Of a stretch of 64,000 nucleotides of DNA, positions 40,424 through 48,859 are shown in pieces. Position numbers and translations under genes: made by a program. The DNA is from an uncultured Eubacterium sp. (GTDB taxonomy: Bacteria; Bacillota; Clostridia; Lachnospirales; Lachnospiraceae): assembly GCF_934295145.1 (NCBI RefSeq), contig NZ_CAKRAS010000005.1, positions 17,482 through 81,481 of the forward strand, written 5' to 3'. The notes under the pieces are model-generated. The model made no database searches. It had not been told where the DNA came from and worked only from the letters and a program-made list of their open reading frames with translations. How positions within the stretch are numbered: the stretch's first letter is position 1; each line of letters opens with the position of its first letter.

Positions 40424-42253
40424 CTATTTTTTGAAAGACGCACGTTTTCTTAAAGTCGGATCCAGAATCTTCTTACGGATTCTCAGACTCTCCGGAGTTA
40501 CCTCCAGCAGCTCATCTGTATCGATGAAATCCAGCGCCTGCTCCAGGCTGAGGATTCTCGGTGGTGTCAGTGTCAGCGCCTCATCAGCAGAAGAGGAACG
40601 TGTATTGGTCAGATGTTTCTTTTTGCAGACATTTAACTCAATATCTTCTGCACGGGAGCACTGTCCGATCACCATTCCGGAATATACTTTCTCGCCAGGT
40701 CCGATAAACAGAGAACCACGCTCCTGTGCGGAGAACAGTCCGTAGGCTACGGATTCTCCGGACTCGAATGCGATCAGGGAACCAAGTTTACGATACTGGA
40801 TATCTCCACGGTACGGTTCATAACCACAGAAGATGGTATTGATGATACCGTTACCTTTTGTATCTGTCATAAAGTCGCCACGGTAACCAATCAGTCCACG
40901 GGACGGGATCTTGAACTCGAGACGGGTATAACCGCCGCTGATGCTTCCCATGTTCTGCAGCTCACCTTTACGCTGGCTCAGTTTTTCAATAACAACACCG
41001 GTAAATTCATCTGGTACATCAACATAAGCCATTTCCATCGGCTCTGTCTTTTTGCCATTCTCATCTGTATGGTACAGAACCTCTGCTTTACTTACTGCAA
41101 ATTCGTAACCTTCACGACGCATGTTCTCAATCAGGACGGACAGATGCAGCTCACCACGACCGGATACTTTGAAGCTGTCGGCACTGTCTGTCTCCTCTAC
41201 ACGGAGGGAAACGTCTGTGTTCAGCTCTTTGAAGAGACGGTCACGGATATGACGGGAAGTAACGTATTTTCCTTCCTGACCTGCCAACGGGCTGTCGTTT
41301 ACGATGAAGTTCATGGAGATCGTCGGCTCGGAGATCTTCTGGAACGGGATCGCTACCGGATTTTCCGGATCACAGATCGTATCACCGATATGGATATCAG
41401 CAATACCGGAGATTGCTACGATGGAACCGATCTTTGCTTCTTTTACTTCTACTTTATTTAATCCGTCAAACTCGTACAGTTTGCTGATGCGGACTTTTTT
41501 CTGTTTCTCAGGATCGTGTGCGTTCAGCATGATGGCATCCTGGTTGACACGCAGGCATCCGTTATCGACTTTGCCGACACCGATACGTCCAACGTACTCA
41601 TTGTAGTCGATGGTACTGATCAGAACCTGTGTGTTTGCATCCGGGTCACCTTCCGGAGCCGGAATGTAGTTTAAGATGGTTTCGAACAGCGGCATCATGT
41701 CTTTTGGCTCGTCGTTCAGATCTAAAGTTGCATAACCGTTCTTTGCAGATGCGTAAACGAACGGGCAGTCAAGCTGCTCATCGGAAGCATCCAGATCCAT
41801 GAACAGTTCCAGAACTTCGTCGATGACTTCGTCAGGTCTTGCTTCCGGACGGTCGATCTTGTTGATGCAGACGATAACCGGAAGATTCAGCTCCAATGCT
41901 TTCATCAGAACGAATTTTGTCTGCGGCATAGCGCCCTCAAAAGCATCAACCACGAGGATAACGCCGTTTACCATTTTCAGTACACGCTCAACCTCGCCGC
42001 CGAAATCGGCATGGCCTGGTGTGTCGATAATGTTAATTTTTGTATCTTTGTAAAATACTGCAGTATTTTTTGACAGAATCGTGATTCCTCTTTCACGCTC
42101 GATGTCATTGGAATCCATGACACGTTCCTGCACTTCCTGATTCTGACGGAAGACGCCGGACTGTTTCAGCAGCTCATCTACCAGTGTTGTTTTACCGTGG
42201 TCTACGTGAGCGATGATAGCAATATTTCTAATGTCCTCTCTCTTTGTTTTCAT
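40424..42253 (-). CDS. typA: Ribosome-associated GTPase TypA/BipA
   Basis: A 609-residue translational GTPase on the minus strand; AAGGAAGG precedes its ATG at 42253. The G domain shows NIAIIAHVDHGKTTLVDELL (P-loop), RERGITILSKN (switch I), DTPGHADFGGEV, and NKIDRPEARPDE. Elongation-factor-like domains and the BipA-specific C-terminus follow, including SRGLIGYRGDFMTDTKGNG and NTRSSSADEALTL. BipA binds the ribosome and helps in 50S assembly and stress or low-temperature growth. Length matches the family. It is divergent from the Ssb-like gene, with a 286-bp gap that contains plausible promoters for both directions (TTGGTT...TATATT on the minus strand near 42318-42345; TTGACA at 42367 on the plus strand with a poor -10). 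Confidence 0.97.
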   Translation of the reverse strand: MKTKREDIRNIAIIAHVDHGKTTLVDELLKQSGVFRQNQEVQERVMDSNDIERERGITILSKNTAVFYKDTKINIIDTPGHADFGGEVERVLKMVNGVILVVDAFEGAMPQTKFVLMKALELNLPVIVCINKIDRPEARPDEVIDEVLELFMDLDASDEQLDCPFVYASAKNGYATLDLNDEPKDMMPLFETILNYIPAPEGDPDANTQVLISTIDYNEYVGRIGVGKVDNGCLRVNQDAIMLNAHDPEKQKKVRISKLYEFDGLNKVEVKEAKIGSIVAISGIADIHIGDTICDPENPVAIPFQKISEPTISMNFIVNDSPLAGQEGKYVTSRHIRDRLFKELNTDVSLRVEETDSADSFKVSGRGELHLSVLIENMRREGYEFAVSKAEVLYHTDENGKKTEPMEMAYVDVPDEFTGVVIEKLSQRKGELQNMGSISGGYTRLEFKIPSRGLIGYRGDFMTDTKGNGIINTIFCGYEPYRGDIQYRKLGSLIAFESGESVAYGLFSAQERGSLFIGPGEKVYSGMVIGQCSRAEDIELNVCKKKHLTNTRSSSADEALTLTPPRILSLEQALDFIDTDELLEVTPESLRIRKKILDPTLRKRASFKK

Positions 42254-42539
42254 TACATGTATCCTTCCTTCTGAATTAATCAGTTGTTAAGTGTTTCCTA
42301 TCTAAATGATAGAAAATATATAGTATTCATTAGTGCAACCAATTTATTTTATCACAAAATTCAGATTTGACAAGGGGTAATAGGAAAAAGGTTATCGACA
42401 AAATAAACGAAATTATTCGTCTGATGCATGATACATTATGGGAGCCGGCAGAAAAAAAGTGAAAAGTGTTCTAAGAAACGAAAAAGCAGAATAGATTGAA
42501 AACACAAAGAAGTACATGTGAAGAAGGGAGCTTACAAAA

Positions 42540-43172
42540 ATGACAGATAAATTGTTTGAGAACAACCAGGTAACGATGATGGGAGAAATTGTTTCAGAAT
42601 TTCAATTCAGTCATGAGGTGTTTGGGGAAGGATTTTATATGGTAGAACTTGCGGTGAATCGTCTGAGTAATTACTCAGATTATATTCCGTTGATGATCTC
42701 GGAACGTCTGATCGACACCGAGCAGGATTATACCGGGCAGCTGATCCGTGTCACCGGTCAGTTCCGTTCCTACAACCGCCATGAGGAGAAGAAAAACCGT
42801 CTGGTGTTGTCAGTGTTTGTCAGAGAACTTGAGTTTTTGGATGAGATAGATGAAAATGAGAAAACAAATCAGATTTTTCTGGATGGATATATCTGTAAAG
42901 AACCGATTTACCGGAAGACACCGCTGGGGCGGGAGATTGCAGACGTACTGCTTGCTGTAAACCGCTCCTATGGAAAATCAGACTACATACCATGTATCTG
43001 CTGGGGCAGAAATGCCCGTTTCGCCTCCGGATTTACCGTGGGAAGCCATATTCAGATCGTCGGCCGGGTACAGAGCAGGGAGTATGTGAAACGTATCAGT
43101 GAAGAGGAAGTGGAGCACCGGATTGCCTACGAGATTTCCGTCAGCAAAGTGGATCTGCTGGAGCAGGATTAG
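42540..43172 (+). CDS. Single-stranded DNA-binding-like protein with two OB-type units
   Basis: A 210-residue protein starting at ATG 42540 after GAAGGGAG. Two similar halves can be seen. The first (about 1-100) has QVTMMGEIVSEFQFSHEVFG and LIRVTGQFRSYN; the second (about 105-205) has NQIFLDGYICKEPIYRKTPL followed by GREIADVLLAVNRSYGKSDY and IQIVGRVQSREY. The second reads like an Ssb OB fold (G.vvkdPelr.TpsG..ia.f.lAvnr). Unlike ordinary Ssb it has no acidic DIPF-like tail; it ends KVDLLEQD. The duplication is unusual for bacterial Ssb. Role in DNA metabolism is likely, the exact task unknown. It lies next to typA and a corrinoid adenosyltransferase, which gives little hint. Confidence 0.75.
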   Translation: MTDKLFENNQVTMMGEIVSEFQFSHEVFGEGFYMVELAVNRLSNYSDYIPLMISERLIDTEQDYTGQLIRVTGQFRSYNRHEEKKNRLVLSVFVRELEFLDEIDENEKTNQIFLDGYICKEPIYRKTPLGREIADVLLAVNRSYGKSDYIPCICWGRNARFASGFTVGSHIQIVGRVQSREYVKRISEEEVEHRIAYEISVSKVDLLEQD

Positions 43173-43180
43173 CGCATCGG

Positions 43181-43209
43181 TTGCATTTTTCTAATAAATG
43201 TGCTATCTT
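43181..43209 (+). promoter_or_regulatory. Predicted promoter upstream of the corrinoid adenosyltransferase gene
   Basis: TTGCAT at 43181-43186 and TATCTT at 43204-43209, 17-bp spacer, about 108 bp before ATG 43318. No cobalamin-riboswitch pattern was seen in the short leader. Confidence 0.45.
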
Positions 43210-43317
43210 AGATTTCGATTCGATATTATGGTGGAAAACAAAATGAGACACATGCGGAGTTGAATAATGGTAAGTTTATACGCATTTTGAGCGTGTTTGA
43301 CTTCAAAGGAGGAGACC

Positions 43318-43809
43318 ATGAGTACAGGAAAAATACAGGTATATTACGGAGAGGGCAAGGGAAAGACTTCCGCAGCTCTGGGATATGCCATTCATGAGGC
43401 AAGTAAGGGAGAATCCGTTATTGTTATCCAGTTTTTAAAAAGAAAAGATGAGGATGAAATCAGTTTCCTTGGACGCCTTGAACCGGAAATCCGTCTGTTC
43501 CGTTTTCAGAAATCAGAGAAATATTATCATGAATTGTCGGAAGAAGAGCAGCTGGAAGAACAGATGAACATGAAAAACGGTATTAATTATGCAAGAAAGG
43601 TATTACAGACAGGTGAGTGCAATATTCTGATCCTGGATGAAGTGTTGGGACTTCTGGATGAGCATATTGTGACGGAGGAGGAGATTCTTCACCTGATGGA
43701 ACTGAAATCAGATGACCTGCATATGATCATGACCGGACAGGTGATCAGTGATGGAATCCTGGCGCAGGCAGATGATGTGTATGAAATCTGCATAAAAAAA
43801 GAGTCATAA
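43318..43809 (+). CDS. Cob(I)yrinic acid a,c-diamide adenosyltransferase family protein (CobO/BtuR-like)
   Basis: A 163-residue P-loop protein. ATG 43318 follows AAAGGAGGAG and is the evident start; the frame continues upstream to 43297 without a site. IQVYYGEGKGKTSAALGYAI carries the nucleotide-binding loop GEGKGKTS near residues 9-16. VIVIQFLKRK, a later NILILDEVLGLLDEHIV and an MIMTGQ segment match the CobA/CobO/BtuR family, which adds the 5'-deoxyadenosyl group to corrinoids. It is a little shorter than CobO of 190-200 residues. It stands just before the lysine-controlled dapA transcript but is separated by a promoter, so a link to lysine synthesis is doubtful. Confidence 0.88.
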   Translation: MSTGKIQVYYGEGKGKTSAALGYAIHEASKGESVIVIQFLKRKDEDEISFLGRLEPEIRLFRFQKSEKYYHELSEEEQLEEQMNMKNGINYARKVLQTGECNILILDEVLGLLDEHIVTEEEILHLMELKSDDLHMIMTGQVISDGILAQADDVYEICIKKES

Positions 43810-43812
43810 AGG

Positions 43813-43841
43813 TTGACATTTCTCGGTTAAAGTGATATATT
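43813..43841 (+). promoter_or_regulatory. Sigma-A promoter for the lysine riboswitch-dapA transcript
   Basis: TTGACA at 43813-43818 and TATATT at 43836-43841 with a 17-bp spacer; the start of transcription would lie just upstream of the riboswitch. Confidence 0.8.
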
Positions 43842-43861
43842 GAGCACCAATAAGACAATAT

Positions 43862-44032
43862 AAGATAGAGGTTGCGTGAATTAAAAGTAATCTGTCGGAT
43901 GTACCGGATCGCAGAAGATGGCAGAGGAAAGGAAGACACGCCGAAAGGATATACAGGAGCGGATGTATATTGCTTGGGTACAATGTTAAGAGCATTGTAA
44001 CTGTCATCGGAAACGATGGTGCGCTATCACTG
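43862..44032 (+). ncRNA. Lysine riboswitch (L box)
   Basis: Located between a strong promoter and dapA. The conserved landmarks appear in order: GATAGAGGTTGCG at the left of the closing stem (43864), AGTAATCTGTCG (43886 region), GGCAGAGGAAAGGAAG (43920), CGCCGAAAGG (43939), TTGCTTGGG (43970), CTGTCATCGGAAACGATGG (44001) and GCGCTATC closing the first stem (44021-44028). The element senses lysine, and in this transcript it would turn off dapA through the terminator at 44081. Its presence supports the role of this gene set in lysine and diaminopimelate supply. Boundaries are approximate. Confidence 0.92.
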
Positions 44033-44080
44033 GAATAGAAATGATTTACTCTTATTCATATTGATAAGGATTATTTTTGA

Positions 44081-44110
44081 TGAACCAGCGCACAGCTGGT
44101 TCATTTTTTT
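44081..44110 (+). terminator. Riboswitch-controlled terminator before dapA
   Basis: A 9-bp perfect stem TGAACCAGC / GCTGGTTCA (44081-44089, 44095-44103) followed by seven T (44104-44110). It stands between the lysine aptamer and dapA, the expected expression platform. Confidence 0.9.
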
Positions 44111-44180
44111 CGGAGACTATTCAGAGAAAAGCAGGTATTCGTTTCGTTTGTTGAAGTATTTTAAATAGGAGGATTATGAA

Positions 44181-45068
44181 ATGCCAATTTTCAGAGGAGC
44201 AGGTGTAGCAATTGTAACACCAATGAAGGAGAACTTAGAAGTAGATTTCGATCTGCTGGAGAGAAACATTAATTATCAGATCGATAACGGTACAGATGCC
44301 ATCGTTATTGCAGGTACTACAGGTGAGAGTGCAACGTTATCAGAGGAAGAACATAAAAAAGTTGTAAAAGCAGCAGTAGAGTTTACAAAACACCGCATTC
44401 CGGTTATCGCTGGAACTGGTTCTAACAGTACACAGACAGCCATTGAGCTTTCCCAGGAAGCTGACAAAGACGGTGTAGATGCTGTCCTGATCGTAACCCC
44501 TTATTACAACAAAGCGACACAGAAAGGCCTCATCACACATTATACCCGTGTGGCTGAGTCCATCAAAGTACCGGTGATCATGTACAATGTACCGTCCAGA
44601 ACAGGATGTGGGCTGAATCCGGAGACCATTGCACATCTGGTTAAAAATGTGGATAATATTGTAGGCCTGAAAGATGCAACCGGTGATCTGTCCCATGCAG
44701 TAAAGACAATGAACCTGTGTGATGGCAACCTGGAGCTGTATTCCGGAAATGATGATCAGGTCGTTCCGCTGTTATCTATTGGCGGACTCGGCGTTATCTC
44801 TGTATTATCCAATATTGCACCGCGCCAGACGCATGACATTGTAATGGAGTTCCTCGAGGGCGATTACAAAAAAGCAGCAAAACTGCAGTTAGATGCTATC
44901 CCGCTGATCAATGCGTTATTCAGTGAAGTAAATCCGATTCCTGTAAAAGCTGCAATGAATATGCTTGGATGGGAAGCGGGTCCGCTGAGAGGACCGCTGT
45001 GTGAGATGGAAGATGCACACAAAGAAATCCTGCGTCAGGAAATGGTAAAATACGGTTTATTAAAATAA
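44181..45068 (+). CDS. dapA: 4-hydroxy-tetrahydrodipicolinate synthase
   Basis: A 295-residue aldolase with ATAGGAGG ahead of ATG 44181. It condenses pyruvate with aspartate semialdehyde, the first step dedicated to diaminopimelate. Landmarks are VAIVTPM at the start, GTTGESATLSEEEH near residue 44 (Thr pair of the proton relay), VIMYNVPSRTGCGL with the catalytic Tyr, and IVGLKDATGDLSH with the Schiff-base Lys near residue 162. Transcription is governed by the lysine riboswitch upstream. dapB follows after 100 bp with only a weak hairpin between, so both are probably on the lysine-controlled message. Confidence 0.97.
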   Translation: MPIFRGAGVAIVTPMKENLEVDFDLLERNINYQIDNGTDAIVIAGTTGESATLSEEEHKKVVKAAVEFTKHRIPVIAGTGSNSTQTAIELSQEADKDGVDAVLIVTPYYNKATQKGLITHYTRVAESIKVPVIMYNVPSRTGCGLNPETIAHLVKNVDNIVGLKDATGDLSHAVKTMNLCDGNLELYSGNDDQVVPLLSIGGLGVISVLSNIAPRQTHDIVMEFLEGDYKKAAKLQLDAIPLINALFSEVNPIPVKAAMNMLGWEAGPLRGPLCEMEDAHKEILRQEMVKYGLLK

Positions 45069-45086
45069 ATACAATAAAATGTCTTG

Positions 45087-45112
45087 CCCCCGCATGATGT
45101 GCGGGGGTATTA
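45087..45112 (+). terminator. GC-rich hairpin between dapA and dapB, weak terminator
   Basis: CCCCCGC (45087-45093) pairs with GCGGGGG (45101-45107) around a 7-base loop, followed by TATTATAGTT, not a clean T run. It may lower dapB relative to dapA or protect the message. Confidence 0.5.
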
Positions 45113-45168
45113 TAGTTAAATAGTAAGTTCAGAGAGTAAGTGTTGAAATTTACGGAGGAAGTTAGAAT

Positions 45169-45933
45169 ATGACAAAAGTAATTATGAATGGATGCAATGG
45201 ACATATGGGACATGTGATCAGTGCTCTGTGTGAGAAAGATCCGGAGATCGAGATTGTAGCAGGTATTGATATCAATACAGAGCAGCGCTACGGTTATCCG
45301 GTATTTGCAAATATTACAGATTGTGACGTTAAGGCAGATGCTATCATCGATTTTTCCCATGTCAGCTGCATTGACGCACTAATGGCATACAGCGTGGAGC
45401 GTCAGATCCCGGTGGTTGTATGTACTACAGGACTTTCCACAGAGCAGGATGCATTATTAAAAACATCCAGTGAGAAAGTGGCTGTATTAAAATCAGCAAA
45501 CATGTCTCTTGGTGTAAATACCTTAATGGAGCTTCTTCAGACTGCAGCAAAAGTACTGGCACCGGCCGGATTTGATATGGAGATCGTGGAGAAACATCAC
45601 AATCAGAAACTGGATGCACCGAGTGGAACAGCCATTGCACTGGCGGATTCCATGAACGAGGCATTAGATGAGGCATATTCTTACAAATATGACCGTTCCC
45701 AGGAGCGTAAAAAACGTGATAAATACGAGATTGGCATTCAGGCCGTTCGCGGTGGAAATATCGTTGGTGAGCATGAGGTGATCTTTGCGGGAACAGATGA
45801 AGTCATAACATTCAAACACACTGCATATTCCAAAGCCATCTTTGGCAAGGGGGCCATTGAGGCTGCAAAATACCTGGCAGGAAAACCGGCCGGATTTTAC
45901 GGAATGGCAGATGTGATCAAAAGTGCATCATAA
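45169..45933 (+). CDS. dapB: 4-hydroxy-tetrahydrodipicolinate reductase
   Basis: A 254-residue NAD(P)H-dependent reductase starting at ATG 45169 after ACGGAGGAAG. It makes tetrahydrodipicolinate, the substrate of DapL at 39119. The nucleotide-binding GCNGHMGHVI at the N-terminus, ADAIIDFSHVSC near residue 58, VVCTTGL, and EKHHNQKLDAPSGTA (the dihydrodipicolinate-binding signature, near residue 143) are all present, as is QAVRGGNIVGEHEVIF later. It is slightly shorter than the 270-residue Gram-negative form, as usual in Firmicutes. No strong terminator separates it from dapA or from fbp, which begins 69 bp later. Confidence 0.96.
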   Translation: MTKVIMNGCNGHMGHVISALCEKDPEIEIVAGIDINTEQRYGYPVFANITDCDVKADAIIDFSHVSCIDALMAYSVERQIPVVVCTTGLSTEQDALLKTSSEKVAVLKSANMSLGVNTLMELLQTAAKVLAPAGFDMEIVEKHHNQKLDAPSGTAIALADSMNEALDEAYSYKYDRSQERKKRDKYEIGIQAVRGGNIVGEHEVIFAGTDEVITFKHTAYSKAIFGKGAIEAAKYLAGKPAGFYGMADVIKSAS

Positions 45934-46002
45934 AGCAAAAGCGAATTGCGAATGTCCGCTTTGCATTATGTGGTTAGAATAATATAAGGGGGATTACCAG
46001 AC

Positions 46003-47973
46003 ATGAAAAATGCAGATATTAAGTATCTGAAAGTACTGGCAACACAATATCCAAACATTGCGGCAGCGGCAACAGAAATCGTCAATCTGAAGGCAATCTT
46101 GAGTCTGCCAAAGGCAACTGAGCATTTCATCACGGACGTTCATGGGGAGTATGAGCAGTTCCGCCATGTCATGTGTAACGGTTCCGGTGCCGTACAGCGA
46201 AAAATTGAAGATGAGTTTGGAAGTTCTCTGGGCATTCCGGAGAAGCGTACACTGGCAACACTGATCTATTATCCGGAGCTGAAGATCAAGCAGATCGAGG
46301 GTAAGCTGACGATGAGAGAAAATCTGGAAGACTGGTATAAAGTGACGATTTTCCGTCTGATCCGTGTATGTAAAAATGCGTCATCAAAATATACACGTTC
46401 CAAAGTGCGCAAATCATTACCGAAGGATTTTGCGTATATTATCGAAGAACTGATGACGGGAAGACCGGACGTAGCAGATCAGGAAGCTTATTATAATGAA
46501 ATTATCAATTCTGTTATCCATACCGGCAGAGCGGCTCAGCTGATTGCGGATTTCTGCTATCTGATCCGCAGATTTACGGTGGATCATCTGCATGTAGTCG
46601 GCGATATTTTTGACAGAGGACCGTATCCGCATCTGATCATGGACGATCTGATGAAACACCATTCTGTGGACATTCAGTGGGGAAATCATGATATTCTCTG
46701 GATGGGAGCAGCGGCCGGATCTGTGGCCTGTATGTGTAATATGCTGCGTATTTCCGCACGATATGGAAACCTGTCTATTCTGGAAGATGCTTATGGAATC
46801 AATATGATCCCGTTAATGCGTCTGGCCATGGACTGTTATCAGGGACATACGAGCAAGACATTTAATGTCCATGTGCGGGATGATGACAAGGAATACGACC
46901 GCGATTATGCAGAGATGGATGCCTTGATGCACAAAGCCATCACGATTATTCAGTTCAAGGCAGAGGGACAGCTGATCAAAGAGCATCCGGAATGGAATAT
47001 GAAAGAACGTCTGCTTCTGGATAAGATTGATTACGAAAACGGAACGATCAAATTGAATGGAAAAGAGTATCCGCTGAATGATACATATTTTCCGACCATT
47101 GATCCGAAAGATCCGTATAAATTTTCTCAGCAGGAAGAAGATGTGGTAGAACGTCTGAAAAACAGTTTCCTTGGCAGTGAACGTCTGCAGCGACACATTC
47201 GTTTCCTGTATACAAAGGGCAGTCTTTACAAAGTATATAATGGAAATCTGCTGTATCATGGCTGTGTGCCGATGAATGATGACGGCAGTTTTATGAAAGT
47301 CAATATTTATGGCAAGACTTACAGTGGAAAAGCCCTGTATGATATTTTGGAGCATTATGCCAGAAAAGGGTACTATTCCATTGAACCGGCGGAGAAGAAA
47401 CGCGGCGAAGATATTCTCTGGTTTATATGGAAAAACAAACATTCACCGGTATTCGGAAAAGAGCGTATGGCAACCTTTGAGCGTTACTTTATTGACGACA
47501 AGGAAACTCATGAGGAGCCGAAAAATGCTTATTACCGTCTGTTTGAGAAGGAAGAAATCGTGGATAAGATCCTAAAAGAATTCGGACTTCCGGTGCAGGG
47601 AGCGCATATCATCAACGGTCATATTCCGGTTATTGTGAAAAAAGGCGAATCACCGGTAAAATGTGGTGGAAAACTGCTGATCATTGATGGCGGATTTTCC
47701 AAGGCTTACCAGCAGAAGACTGGAATTGCGGGATACACCCTGATCTACAACTCTTATGGACTGGTGCTGGCTGCGCATGAACCATTTACTTCCATGGAAG
47801 ATACGGTTCTGAATGAAACCTGTATCCATTCTCATATTGTTATGGAACAGAATGTGGTAAAACGGAAAACCGTTAATGATACCGATACCGGTAAAGTGCT
47901 GCGGGAAAATATCGCAGAACTGGAAGAACTGCTGCAGGCTTATCGAAGCGGTATGCTGGTAGAGAAGTTCTGA
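46003..47973 (+). CDS. fbp: Fructose-1,6-bisphosphatase, class III
   Basis: A 656-residue metallophosphatase with AAGGGGG ahead of ATG 46003. It removes phosphate from fructose-1,6-bisphosphate in gluconeogenesis. The calcineurin-type metal site is visible: FITDVHGEYEQF near residue 45, VVGDIFDRGPYPH near 205 and WGNHDILWMGA near 228; a late GHIPV and IIDGGFSKAYQQKTGIAGYT belong to the same fold. This large class III form is restricted mainly to Firmicutes. Position after dapB is probably incidental. A long imperfect hairpin with T-rich end follows at 48012. Confidence 0.97.
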   Translation: MKNADIKYLKVLATQYPNIAAAATEIVNLKAILSLPKATEHFITDVHGEYEQFRHVMCNGSGAVQRKIEDEFGSSLGIPEKRTLATLIYYPELKIKQIEGKLTMRENLEDWYKVTIFRLIRVCKNASSKYTRSKVRKSLPKDFAYIIEELMTGRPDVADQEAYYNEIINSVIHTGRAAQLIADFCYLIRRFTVDHLHVVGDIFDRGPYPHLIMDDLMKHHSVDIQWGNHDILWMGAAAGSVACMCNMLRISARYGNLSILEDAYGINMIPLMRLAMDCYQGHTSKTFNVHVRDDDKEYDRDYAEMDALMHKAITIIQFKAEGQLIKEHPEWNMKERLLLDKIDYENGTIKLNGKEYPLNDTYFPTIDPKDPYKFSQQEEDVVERLKNSFLGSERLQRHIRFLYTKGSLYKVYNGNLLYHGCVPMNDDGSFMKVNIYGKTYSGKALYDILEHYARKGYYSIEPAEKKRGEDILWFIWKNKHSPVFGKERMATFERYFIDDKETHEEPKNAYYRLFEKEEIVDKILKEFGLPVQGAHIINGHIPVIVKKGESPVKCGGKLLIIDGGFSKAYQQKTGIAGYTLIYNSYGLVLAAHEPFTSMEDTVLNETCIHSHIVMEQNVVKRKTVNDTDTGKVLRENIAELEELLQAYRSGMLVEKF

Positions 47974-48011
47974 GTATAGCATGTAGTGATTCTGAGAAAA
48001 AATATACAAAA

Positions 48012-48100
48012 GAGGAACAGTTGATTTTTTTAATTATGAAAATGGGACGTGTAAACGTCACTATTTTATAATTATTTAAGAATTGATTGTTCCTTTTTTA
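48012..48100 (+). terminator. Long AT-rich hairpin after fbp, probable terminator
   Basis: An extended imperfect stem (AGGAACAGTTGATT near 48013 with GATTGTTCCT near 48087; inner GACGTGTAAACGTC at 48047-48060) ends in TTTTTTA at 48095-48100. Confidence 0.6.
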
Positions 48101-48101
48101 T

Positions 48102-48165
48102 TGACAAGATTACTTAACAGTGTTAACCTTTAACAACAGTTAATGATTAACACTGTTAAGTAATT
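48102..48165 (+). promoter_or_regulatory. MarR operator: perfect 18-bp inverted repeat overlapping a -35 box
   Basis: ATTACTTAACAGTGTTAA at 48110-48127 and its exact reverse complement at 48148-48165, separated by 20 bases that themselves contain TTAACAACAGTTAA. A TTGACA lies at 48102-48107. The arms sit over the expected promoter of the MarR-ABC operon, so autorepression is likely. The -10 box is not clear. Confidence 0.75.
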
Positions 48166-48268
48166 GGGTAAGAAGAACACAAGAACAGTTGCGTTCAATA
48201 TCGCACAACTGGGACAGGGTATTTCTTTTATAAGTTGATACTTGGAAAGGAGGTTTTTTTCGGGAGTT

Positions 48269-48859
48269 ATGAAAGCGAAAGAAAACAAAGAACAGAAAAA
48301 TAAAAAAGAGCATTCTGATTTTTCAGATTGCAGGAATCATTTTAAATGCATGGGACAGATGGATCACATGGAACAGAACGTGTGGGAAGCATTGCATATG
48401 TTTCGAAAGCTGAATATCGGCAGCATTCTGCCGCATCTGAACAAAGGCGAGTTTGTACTGATGAATGGTATTTATCATGTGCAGAAGAAGATCGGTTCGG
48501 AGCACGGGGTGAAGATGTCAGAACTTGCTGAATATACCCATGCGCTGCCACCGGCGGTGTCCCGTACCATCAAGGCATTGGAAGAAAAAGGATATGTCAG
48601 ACGATTTGTGGATCAGAAGGACCGCAGAAATACGCTGGTGGAGATTACAGAAGCCGGACAGGAAGCTTTAAAGGAATCGAATGACATTATGAATGAATTC
48701 ATCCGTCGTGTATTTGAAAAAACGGATAAAGAAGAGATGGCGCGTCTGGTAACTTATATTTATCAACAGTATGATCTGGCCAAAGAAGAACTGGAGAAGA
48801 TTCGAGAGGGGCAAAAAAAGAGGAAGAGAGGAAATCACGGAAATGAAGAAAATATTTAA
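48269..48859 (+). CDS. MarR family transcriptional regulator
   Basis: A 196-residue winged-helix protein. ATG 48269 is chosen; the frame opens at a TTG at 48242 but that codon lies inside the AAAGGAGG site. The first 40 residues are basic and low-complexity. The DNA-binding region (about 75-140) reads VKMSELAEYTHALPPAVSRT then IKALEEKGYVRRF and VDQKDRRNTLVEITEAG, the wing with the Asp-Arg pair typical of MarR. It precedes and overlaps a pair of ABC exporter genes, and a perfect inverted repeat lies at its promoter. The expected role is to repress the operon until a toxic compound binds the protein; the ligand is unknown. Confidence 0.92.
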   Translation: MKAKENKEQKNKKEHSDFSDCRNHFKCMGQMDHMEQNVWEALHMFRKLNIGSILPHLNKGEFVLMNGIYHVQKKIGSEHGVKMSELAEYTHALPPAVSRTIKALEEKGYVRRFVDQKDRRNTLVEITEAGQEALKESNDIMNEFIRRVFEKTDKEEMARLVTYIYQQYDLAKEELEKIREGQKKRKRGNHGNEENI

